Origin: Trebonia sp.
GTDB lineage: Bacteria > Actinomycetota > Actinomycetes > Streptosporangiales > Streptosporangiaceae
Assembly (NCBI GenBank): GCA_030038035.1
Contig: JASHPP010000092.1
Location: 1-16,879 of the forward strand
Length of the DNA stretch: 16,879 bases
Direction: 5' to 3'
In this document: piece by piece, positions 6,305-14,324 of the stretch
Numbering within the stretch: the stretch's first letter is position 1
Layout of the letters: each line of letters opens with the position of its first letter
Position numbers and translations under genes: made by a program
Notes under the pieces: generated by a model
Told to the model about the DNA's origin: nothing
Database searches by the model: none
Seen by the model: the letters and a program-made list of their open reading frames with translations, nothing else

Positions 6305-8728
6305 CTAACGCTGTCGGCGGGCGTCGAGACGACGGCGCATGATCGTGGCCTGTTCGGCCACGGCGAGCCGCAGGATGTCATCTGACGGCTTTGCGGCGTT
6401 CGCCGCCTCGATGGTTGCCTCGGAAATGAGCGTTGCGGGAAACAGCAGGCGGCTCAGCCGTGACTTTGACTGCTGCTTTCTGGTGACGAGCGCGGGGAGG
6501 GCCTCGGTGAGGTACCTGCCGCGGTAGCCGGCCATCAGTTCCTCCTGGCCCGGCACCCAGATGCCTGTGGCGCATGCGCGCGCGATCCTGGCCGGCTCGC
6601 CGGGGGAGAGGGCCGCGGCCCAGGCGGCTTGCTTCGCTGCCGGGTCCGGTTGCATGGCTAGGCAGGTTGCGCGGTTCACCTCGCCAGTGACGGGGTCTAG
6701 GCGCGGCAGGGCGTCGATGTCCTGCGCTCGGGCCAGTCCGCGGGCCGCGAGCGTGAACAGGATCCGGGCCCGCAGTTCGGCGTCGAGGGCGAGCCCGTCC
6801 GGGAGGTCCTTTCCGGTCAGCCAGGCGCCGAGGACGGCGAGCTGCTCGTCGGCCTGCGCGCTGGCGGCGAAGCCGATCGCGAGCTTGCGCGCGTCTCCGG
6901 CTGCGGTCCGGGTCGCGTCGGCGATCTGTTCCCTCAGGGCCGCTCGCTGGCCCGGCGGGGCCCACGCGTCGGCGGCCTCGGCCGCGCGGCTGAGCAGCGC
7001 CTCGACGCCCGCCTCGGGCAGGCCGCCGGCCTGCAGGCGCCGGCAGGCCATGTCGGTGAACTGCGCGGCCGGCAGCTCCCCGCTGGTGACCAGCAGCCAG
7101 AAGCCGTTCCAGCAGACCGCCTCGCTGAGCGGGTCGCCCACCTGGCAGGCGGCCGCTGTGAGTACCCGCGCGGTCTGGGCGTCGAACCCGGTCCGCGTGT
7201 AGGAGAGGTCCTGGTCGTTGAGCACCACCGCGTCCGCGTCGGCTAGCCCGGGCACTACGGTCCGTTCCGCTTCGAGTTCCGCGTGCACCAGGGTGCGGCG
7301 ATGCAGCTTGCCGTCGCCGTCCAGGTCGTAGAGCCCGATGCCGATTCGCTGCCGGCGCGGTACGTCCTGGACCACGGCGCCGTCTTCGTCCAGCCGGACC
7401 GTGGTCGTGCCCTCGGCGCGCAGCCACTGGTCCGCCCAGCCGGCCAGGTCCTGCCCGCTGGCCCGGGACCAGCAGCCGACCAGGTCGTCCAGCGTCGCAC
7501 TGCCGAAGGCGAACCTGGTCAGGTAGTCGGTCAGCCCCCGGAGCAGCGCGTCGTCGCCGATCAGCGCGGCGAGGGCGCGGATGACGCTGGCTCCCTTCAC
7601 GTACAGGATGCCGAACGGCTTGTCCCGGCCCCGCGCCGCCGTGCTCACCGGAGACGATACCGGCTGCCGGCTCGGCAGCTCGTCCGCCTTGTACGCCGCC
7701 GGCTTGTCCGTGTAGGCGAACCCGGTCCACGACAGCGATTCGCTGACCCCGGCGACCGCGGCCAGCGCGGCGTACGACAGGTAGCTCGCAAGTGCCTCGT
7801 CCAGCCATACGTCGTCCCACCACTGCGGCCCCACCAGCGCACCGAACCACAGGTGAGCCACCTCGTGCGCGCAGACCATCGCGCTGAACTGGTCGCCGGC
7901 GTCGTCGGGCCGCCCGAGCAGCTTCTCGTTCACCACCATCAGGCCGGGAACCGACAGCGCCGTGGCGGCCAGGTCCGGCATGAACACGATGTCGTACGCG
8001 GGGTAAGGGCATGGTACGCCGAGTCTTCCGGCGTACCATGCGACGGCATCACGGGCATAGCCGGCGAACCGGGGCAGGGGAGCCACTGCTGTCCGGCCGA
8101 GCAGCGAGTGCCGGTGCCGGACGGTCACTTCCGTCCGGGCCGCCTCGGTGCGCGCGGCGGTCGAGAACGGCCCGGCGCAGAACGTCAGGTCGTACGGTCG
8201 CATCCCGCTGACCGGCGTGAACGTGCACACGTCGCCCTCGCGCCGGGCGAGCTGGCCGTTGGCTACGCACTCCCAGCCGTCGGGGACGCGCACCGAGAAC
8301 CGGAACGTCGCGGTCAGGTCCGGCTGGTCAAAGCAGCAGAACACCTCCGGCCCGCAGTCCGGGTAGGAGAACGCCGTCACGTAGCTCGCACCGTCCGCAG
8401 GGTCGGTGAACCGGCCTAGCCCTCGCCCCTCCTGCGAGTAGTCGGCCTCGGCCTCCGCCACCAGGACCGCCTGGTCGCCGCCGTCGGCCCGGCTCAGCCG
8501 CAGCCGGCCGTCCTGCGGTGGCGGCAATGGCACCCCGTCGAGCGTCACGCTGCGCACGCCCTGGGTGCGCAGCTCAGCGAACGTGCTCGCGTCTGGCCGC
8601 AGCCACCGGAACCGCACTTCGGTCCTGGAGAGCACCGGCTCGGCCGTCAGGTCGAGGAAAACGTCATACGACTCGACATCGATAGCCCGGGCCCGGTCAA
8701 GCGCCTCATCCTGCGTCAGATCAGCCAC
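6305..8728 (-). CDS. pepN: M1-family zinc metallopeptidase (PepN-like) with degenerate GAMEN motif
   Basis: An 807-residue protein. The N-terminal beta domain contains 'CCFDQPDLTATFRF' (131-144). The thermolysin-like domain has the zinc site HEVAH (His288, Glu289, His292) followed 18 residues later by Glu311 in 'WLDEALASY', and the catalytic Tyr376 in 'LYVKGASV'. The C-terminal half is a helical ERAP1_C-like domain. Overall length is slightly below the usual ~850 for actinobacterial PepN. The exopeptidase motif expected as GAMEN ~25 residues before HEXXH reads G-L-M-V-V-N (262-267), lacking the Glu that normally binds the substrate amino terminus. The family removes N-terminal amino acids from cytosolic peptides. 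Start GTG 8726-8728 has no Shine-Dalgarno; TACGCT lies six bases upstream, so a leaderless transcript is possible. It lies wholly within the transposon and is its only apparent passenger. Confidence 0.9.
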   Translation of the reverse strand: MADLTQDEALDRARAIDVESYDVFLDLTAEPVLSRTEVRFRWLRPDASTFAELRTQGVRSVTLDGVPLPPPQDGRLRLSRADGGDQAVLVAEAEADYSQEGRGLGRFTDPADGASYVTAFSYPDCGPEVFCCFDQPDLTATFRFSVRVPDGWECVANGQLARREGDVCTFTPVSGMRPYDLTFCAGPFSTAARTEAARTEVTVRHRHSLLGRTAVAPLPRFAGYARDAVAWYAGRLGVPCPYPAYDIVFMPDLAATALSVPGLMVVNEKLLGRPDDAGDQFSAMVCAHEVAHLWFGALVGPQWWDDVWLDEALASYLSYAALAAVAGVSESLSWTGFAYTDKPAAYKADELPSRQPVSSPVSTAARGRDKPFGILYVKGASVIRALAALIGDDALLRGLTDYLTRFAFGSATLDDLVGCWSRASGQDLAGWADQWLRAEGTTTVRLDEDGAVVQDVPRRQRIGIGLYDLDGDGKLHRRTLVHAELEAERTVVPGLADADAVVLNDQDLSYTRTGFDAQTARVLTAAACQVGDPLSEAVCWNGFWLLVTSGELPAAQFTDMACRRLQAGGLPEAGVEALLSRAAEAADAWAPPGQRAALREQIADATRTAAGDARKLAIGFAASAQADEQLAVLGAWLTGKDLPDGLALDAELRARILFTLAARGLARAQDIDALPRLDPVTGEVNRATCLAMQPDPAAKQAAWAAALSPGEPARIARACATGIWVPGQEELMAGYRGRYLTEALPALVTRKQQSKSRLSRLLFPATLISEATIEAANAAKPSDDILRLAVAEQATIMRRRLDARRQR

Positions 8729-8973
8729 CCAGCGAGCGTAACGCGGCCGTTGGCAACGGCGGACATTGAATCACGGAATCACGGGGCTGCCTCCCGCGCC
8801 TGCGGCCTCGTCAGCACTCACAATCCGTGCTCGGGATGCTCACCGGCCCTGCCTGGGTGTCCCCGAATTTTTCCGGTTGGGGTGCCCTTAACAAACGTGT
8901 CACCCGGGCTAAACGGGGGTGTTCAACCCCGGGCGAGCTGGGCTTTCTGCGGTACTCGCGATGTGGGCGCGGA
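8729..8973. other. Gap between aminopeptidase and recombinase inside the transposon
   Basis: No convincing gene is seen in these 245 bp. A small dyad, GGGGT-gttca-ACCCC (about 8914-8928), lies ~45 bp beyond the recombinase stop and could end its transcript, but the stem is short. The complement of 8733-8738, TACGCT, is a possible -10 element for the aminopeptidase gene. Confidence 0.35.
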
Positions 8974-9934
8974 TCAGCTGCGGCGGCGGGGGCTCGATAG
9001 CGTTTCGGTGGCCGCGTGGACGGCGGCGAGGCCTGGCTTGACGTAGCGCTGGACCGACCGCAGGCTCTTGTGCCCGGTCTTGGCCATGATCACGCTGGCG
9101 GAGACGTTGGCCTCGCCGAGGTGGGTGGCCGAGGAGTGCCTGAGCTGGTGGAGCCGCAGTCCGTCGGCGTAGCGGGCGAGCAGGATGCGGGCGCGGTCGT
9201 AGCCCAGCCGGGCGCGGCCGGTCTCGGGGCAGATGTCGCGGGGGTCGGTGGTGGCGGTGCGGTGCGGGCCTGGCCGGTGCTCGGACAGGAACAGCGGGCC
9301 GTTCGCGCCCGGCGATCAGGCGGGGCAGCAGGTGCGCGGTGTCGGTGCCCCAGGTGATCCACATGGTGTCGCCGCCCTTGACGGTGACCCGGGCTTGCTT
9401 GTTGGGCAGGTCCAGGTCCTCGACGTTGAGCGCCAGGACCGCGCTGGCGCGGCTGGCGGACTCGTAGAGCAGCCGCCACAGCGTCTTCTCCCGCAGCGGC
9501 ACGTCCCGGCGGCGGCAGAGCCGGTCGATCCTCGACCGGGACACGGCTTTCGTGTAGTCATTGTTCTCCCGGCGCCGCTTCGCCGCGGCCGGGAGCGCCG
9601 GCGCGGTCCAGTGCTGCGTGTCAGCGCACCAGGTCAGCCACGACCCGACCGCAGCGCGGTTGCGGTTCCAGGTCGCCGGCTTCGCACCGCCCCAGAGCAT
9701 GGTCAGCGCGCCGGCGATCTCGTCATCCGGTACCTCGGCCAGCCTCCGGCTGGCGCCGATTTCCTCGCCGACGCGGTCAAGCACGCTGGTGTAGGCGCGC
9801 AGGGTGTTCTGGTTCGCCCTGACGTCCGGGGCGTCCAGGAAGCCGTCGATCGCGGCGCGCACGGTCGGGCCCCCAGCCTCCGCCGGCCGCTGCCTGCCTC
9901 GCTGGGCATCCAGTTTCGCTACGGTCGCCGCCAC
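8974..9934 (-). pseudogene. tnpI: Tyrosine-type recombinase (TnpI-like), one-base frameshift
   Basis: The first frame encodes a phage-integrase-like N-terminal SAM domain ('NTLRAYTSVLDRVGEEIG') and the start of the catalytic domain with the first Arg in 'LYESASRASAVLALNVEDL'. Just after 'LLPRLIAG' (about 9304-9310) the frame must shift by one base: the next frame continues sensibly with 'PLFLSEHRPGPHRT', then 'LHQLRHSSATHLGE' (His-x-x-Arg), 'KTGHKS' (His) and 'VQRYVKPG' (nucleophile Tyr), ending at TGA 8974-8976. All catalytic residues are therefore present but split. Removing one base near GGGCGCGAAC restores a continuous protein of about 320 residues. The preferred start is GTG 9932-9934, which has GGAGAGGGG just upstream; an earlier start at 10024 would overlap the recombination site. 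Expected role: resolving cointegrates made by the transposase. Confidence 0.82.
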
Positions 9935-9952
9935 CGTGACCCCTCTCCGCAG

Positions 9953-10060
9953 ACCTACCGGATAACGTGCACGAGTCGCGCGTCCGGCGGGGTTACGGTG
10001 CCGCTGGTCGCCGCTCCTCTTCACGGGTCAACCTACCGGATAACAGCCCGTTATCACGTA
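9953..10060. promoter_or_regulatory. Probable internal recombination (resolution) site for the tyrosine recombinase
   Basis: ACCTACCGGATAAC occurs twice in direct orientation, at 9953-9966 and 10031-10044, 78 bp apart. The second copy forms an inverted pair: TACCGGATAAC (10034-10044), spacer AGCCC, GTTATCACGTA (10050-10060), with 9 of 11 arm positions matching. This resembles a core crossover site (two inverted recombinase arms) plus an accessory arm, as in the internal recombination sites of Tn4430-type elements. It fills the gap between transposase and recombinase genes; the accessory arm is 19 bp upstream of the recombinase start, so binding could also repress that gene. Confidence 0.75.
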
Positions 10061-10090
10061 CATGACCACCGGACCGCGGGCCATGGCGTG

Positions 10091-13000
10091 TCAGGCGAGG
10101 CCGAGGTCTTGTAGCTGAGCGGCCCGGAGCGGGCGCCAGCCTCCGCCGTCCAGCTTGGCCAGTTCCGCCTCGACGTCCACGTTGATCACGCCGAAGAAGT
10201 TGACGTTGTCGCTGTGGCCGGGCGAGATGTGAGCTAGGACTTCGTCGGGGACTGACCGGCCCTGCGAGCGCAGTTCCAGGACGGCGCGGGAGTAGTACTC
10301 GGTGGTCCAGGCGACGACGGCGTTGGTCAGCACGGTCAGACACCATGCCTGCTCGGTCTGCTCGGCCGGGTGCGCCCGGGTGATGGTGCCCTGCTGGGCG
10401 TAGTGCAGGTCGCGGCGCAGCGAGTGCAGGGACTCGCCCTTGTTGAGCTGCCGGGAGATCTTCCTGCGGTACACCGGATCCGACAGGTACCTCGCCGTGT
10501 GGATCGTCCGGCGCAGCATCCCCCACTCCTTGAGCGCCGCCGCCAGGGTGTTCTGGCGGGAGGACGCAGACCACTTGCCGACGATCAGCGACGCCGTGGC
10601 CTGCCCGTACTTCAGCGAGCCCGCCATCCGCAGCAGGTCCGGCCAGCACTCTTCGATGAGGGCCTCGTTCCAGCGGGCGCCCAGCAGCGGCCCGGCGTGC
10701 GGGTATGCCTTTCTTACCTCCGTCGGGGTGTCATCGCGCACCAGGGTGACGCGCGCCAGGTCCCGCATCCTGGGGGTGAGGGCCTTGCCCACCAGGTCGA
10801 ACAGCGCGAAGTTGATCAGCGTGGCGCCGTGGGTGTCGGTCGCGTGCTCGGCGACCGGCAGGTCGGTGGCGTTGCCGAGGAAGTCGTCCAGCACGAAGTG
10901 CGCCTCCCGCGCGGTCGGGACGATGACCTTCGTCCCGTAGGTGGACCACTGGTCGGACACGTGGGTGTAGGTCGACAGGACCTGCCCGCCGTGGATCACC
11001 ATGTTCCGGGCCGTGACGGACTTGCCCCGCACAGGGAACCGCTGGCCGTCGGAGGACGACATGACGCCGCCGCCGAACGCTTTAGACAGCTCCAGGCTGT
11101 AGTGGTGGTTGACGATCACGGTGTTGGCGTCACGGAGCGTGTCCTCGCGGACGTACCACTCTGTTGTCCACGCGAGCACGTCGTAGGACACCCCGCAGGC
11201 CTCCGACATGCGGGCCAGCCCCAGGTTGGTGGCCATTGCGATCAGCACGGCCAGGATGTTCCGCTTGGTCTCCGCGGACCTGGCCAGCTTCCGGCCGCCC
11301 GCGTGGGTGAAGCAGTCCAGGAATCCCGTCCGGGCGTCGAGCTCGATCAGCAGCGAGGCGATCGGCGCGAACGGCAGCATGCCGGCCAGCTCGTCCTTCA
11401 GTTCCCTGGCCTCCGCCGGGATGTCCTCGGCCGGCAGAGGCGGCACCACCAGGTGGCCGTCGCCGTCCAGGCGGACCGCCCCGCGGTCACCGGGCAGGGA
11501 GCCGGCGAGGGCCGACTCCATCTCGGCGAGCGCCGCGTGCAGTTCCTCTTTTCCCTGCTCCAGGGCGCGCGCGGCGTCTGCGGGCTTGCCGACCAGTCGG
11601 CAGTACTCCTCGTGCCTGGGTGCCCACTGCCGGGCCGTGTACAGATAGGTCGAGGGGTCGGCGTACCGGCGCGATCCGGGCACGAACACGTCGCCGGAGC
11701 GCAGCCCGTCCCGCAGGCACAGGGTCACGCACAGTTCCCAGTAGTGCCGGTAGGCGGTGTCCTCCCCGCTCTTGCGGGCCTTCTCCAGGTAGCCGGCGTA
11801 CTTCGCGGGCACGAACCCGGTCGGCGCGCCTGCGGGGACTTTCCGGCCGCCGAGCCGGTTCATCTCCTTCAGGATGGCCACGGCCTCCATCAGCTCTGCG
11901 GTGCCCGGGCCGCCCTGGAAGTCGATCACGGCCAGCACGTTCGGGGTGAACTGGCGCAGGTAGGAGTAGGAGGAGTCCAGCTCCGACAGCCGGCCGTGGT
12001 CTTTCGGCAGCGGTTTCCAGGAATCGGAGGTGATCTCCCGCAGCCGCTGCATCCCGATCTGGTCCCGCAGCCTGCCGCCGACCTGCTCGTCCGGAACCGA
12101 CGGGTCGGCCAGCACCGGCAGGATCACGTCCATCAGCAGCTGCCGGGCCTCGCCCTTCCTGGCCCGCTCGGCCAGCGCCTCCTCCGTCCTGGACTTGGCC
12201 CGGGACTCCCGGGCCGACACCGCCTGGTCGAACAGCGCCACGACCTCGTCCAGCTGGTCCACCGCGGCCTGCGCCACGAACGCCAGCAGGATCGGGTACT
12301 TGCGCTCCTTCCGCCGTTCCAGCCCCTGGTTGGTCGACCGGCGTGCCACCTGGGCCAGGAACCTGCGCCGCTCGTTCGGCAGCGCCGACAGGTCCATCTG
12401 CGGGGCATCGATGCCGCGGAACCAGGCCAGCTTCTCGATCGCGGTCTTCACCGACGACGCCGAGGCGTCCCTGGCCGGGCTGTTCAGCCACTCCAGGCGG
12501 GTCATTCCCAGCCCCGCGTCGACCCGAAGCATCCGGTCCAGGTCAGCACGCACCTCGCCGGTCAGAAGGTGCCCGACGAGCTGTGCCGTCAGGTCACCCG
12601 CCCCTTGCGGGCCGTCCCGATCATCTTCGCCAGCACGATCGCGCCGGGCCGGATCACCTTGGCCGACGCCAGGTACTCGCGGGCCAGGTTGAACAGCAGC
12701 GTCGGCGAGTCGTGCTCCATGGCCCGGTCGAGGAGGAACTGCTCCAGCTCCTTCATCTCCTCGCTGCCGACCGGGGCGGTCTTCCACCCCAGGTACTCCG
12801 CGACCATCGCCAGGTGATCCGAGCGGGTCTGCGCGCGCCGCCCGTACGACGACAGCGCCGCCGGGTCAACGCCCAGCCGGTCCGCCAGCCGGGCCACGGT
12901 CGCCGGCGGCGCCGAGCGCACGTCATTAGGCACGAACCCCAGCCACGGCAGCGTGCACAACTGAACCAACATGCCCAGCCTGTCCGCCGCACCCCGCCCT

Positions 13001-13128
13001 CGCCCTGTATCGACGAACGCGACATCCCCCGGCGTCGGCGTGAAGTACCGGACCAGCTCGTCCCTGCTGATCTCCGGAAACGAGCGAAGCTGCTCCAGCT
13101 GATCCTCGGAGAACATCTTCTCTGACAA
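10091..13128 (-). pseudogene. tnpA: Tn3-family transposase TnpA, frameshifted at a G4 run
   Basis: Translated across one frameshift this is a ~1,012-residue protein, the usual Tn3 transposase length. The first frame (13128 to 12589) is the N-terminal DUF4158-type domain: 'DQLEQLRSFPEISRDELVRY', 'LGMLVQLCTLPWLGFVP'. It stops at TGA after 'ARKGRVT'. The second frame picks up at the same point with 'DLTAQLVGHLLTGEVRADLD' and continues to TGA near 10091. The C-terminal Tn3 DDE domain has the first Asp in 'SSSDGQRF' (about 11040), the second in 'TDTHGAT' (about 10835) and Glu in 'LNKGES' (about 10435), ending 'GWRPLRAAQLQDLGLA'. The shift lies at four G's (complement of 12601-12604); a fifth G, or a -1 slip there, restores the frame. 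The start is probably TTG 13126-13128, with AGGTGG just upstream, or ATG four codons later. Confidence 0.9.
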
Positions 13129-13206
13129 AGGCCACCTCGCGCCCGTACCGAACCGAATAGGAACAGAACGTAGCCGTGAAGGTCAGGGACTGTCAGTGAA
13201 ACTCTC

Positions 13207-13263
13207 GTTATCGCAGGTCAGTGCTATATCCGTTGGAAATTTCTTCAGTGCTACCGGGACCCC
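13207..13263 (-). repeat. Right terminal inverted repeat (57 bp)
   Basis: The complement starts GGGGTCCCGGTAGCACTGAA and ends ACCTGCGATAAC, matching the left end at 56/57. Similarity extends inward to a third CACTGA copy (complement of 13193-13198), so the CACTGA motif occurs three times at each end, 25-27 bp apart. Confidence 0.95.
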
Positions 13264-13268
13264 AAGCT
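13264..13268 (+). repeat. 5-bp target-site duplication AAGCT (right copy)
   Basis: Follows the last base of the right terminal repeat directly and equals the left copy at 6169-6173. The pre-insertion chromosome would have read ...ggcggcgaAAGCTagtccggg... Confidence 0.92.
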
Positions 13269-13337
13269 AGTCCGGGCGAATTGGCGTGAATTACTGTAAT
13301 TCACACGATCCGTCACGATCCCCCTCGGAGGCTCACC

Positions 13338-13466
13338 GTGAAAACTGCCCGGAAGATCATTTTCGCAATTCTTATCGGCCTGTCGCTGTTCGCCACCGCC
13401 TCGGCGATCACTGCCACCACGCACAGCGGCGCCGCGACCATGGTCGAGTACGCGCTCAACGGCTAG
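13338..13466 (+). CDS. Small exported peptide, 42 residues
   Basis: GTG 13338-13340 is preceded by GGAGG (13327-13331) at six-base spacing, the best ribosome binding site in the window. The product has a positively charged start (MKTARK), a hydrophobic core (IIFAILIGLSLFATASA) with an A-S-A signal-peptidase-like end at residue ~23, and a ~19-residue tail, ITATTHSGAATMVEYALNG. It therefore looks like a Sec-exported peptide, or a single-pass membrane peptide if uncleaved. No Cys follows the core, so it is not a lipoprotein. A strong hairpin follows 12 bp after the stop, supporting a short independent transcript. No family recognised. The gene lies 70 bp right of the transposon; before the insertion it was ~110 bp downstream of trpE(G). 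Confidence 0.7.
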   Translation: MKTARKIIFAILIGLSLFATASAITATTHSGAATMVEYALNG

Positions 13467-13477
13467 GCTCACGCGGT

Positions 13478-13502
13478 ACCCCGTAGGCCGGCCCCGGCCG
13501 GC

Positions 13503-13511
<9 letters not shown>
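13478..13511. terminator. Bidirectional GC-rich hairpin between the small peptide and TetR genes
   Basis: ACCCCGTAGGCCGG (13478-13491) pairs perfectly with CCGGCCTACGGGGT (13498-13511), a 14-bp stem with loop CCCCGG. It lies between convergent genes, overlapping the last codons and stop of the TetR gene. There is no T tract on either side, common for actinobacterial terminators. Confidence 0.7.
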
Positions 13512-14231
<720 letters not shown>

Positions 14232-14255
14232 GGGCCTAGAGTAACGGGAAAATTC

Positions 14256-14279
14256 CTAAAGTACGAAAACGTACTTTAG
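14256..14279. promoter_or_regulatory. Likely TetR operator, perfect 10-4-10 palindrome
   Basis: CTAAAGTACG, spacer AAAA, then CGTACTTTAG: ten-base arms without mismatch in the TetR/MFS intergenic gap. It begins 25 bp from the regulator's ATG, over the expected -35 region of a leaderless tetR promoter, and ends 45 bp before the transporter's ATG. The low GC content here contrasts with its surroundings. Confidence 0.85.
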
Positions 14280-14324
14280 CTGTGCGCACGTCAGTGACGA
14301 CGTGGTGCGAAAAGGGGTCGCAGG

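Larger units (their letters stand above)
6174..13263. mobile_element. Tn3-family transposon with tyrosine recombinase and M1 aminopeptidase passenger
   Basis: A 7,090-bp element is delimited by 57-bp inverted repeats beginning GGGGTC and by a perfect AAGCT duplication. From right to left, all on the minus strand, it holds a Tn3-type DDE transposase (10091-13128), a probable resolution site (9953-10060), a tyrosine recombinase (8974-9934) and an intact zinc aminopeptidase (6305-8728). Use of a tyrosine recombinase instead of a serine resolvase places its layout near the Tn4430/Tn5401 (TnpI) type. Near-identical ends and an exact duplication suggest a fairly recent insertion, yet transposase and recombinase each show one frameshift, so the copy may be immobile unless these are sequencing errors or recoding sites. 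It sits between trpE(G) and a small exported-peptide gene. Confidence 0.93.

Noticed and set aside
9935..10024. Upstream extension of the recombinase to a start at 10024
   Set aside because: The added 30 residues overlap the probable recombination site and are Arg-rich without domain similarity; GTG 9934 has a good ribosome binding site.
10370..12817. An 815-codon plus-strand open frame opposite the transposase
   Set aside because: No domain and shadow-type composition; the transposase motifs are unmistakable on the other strand.
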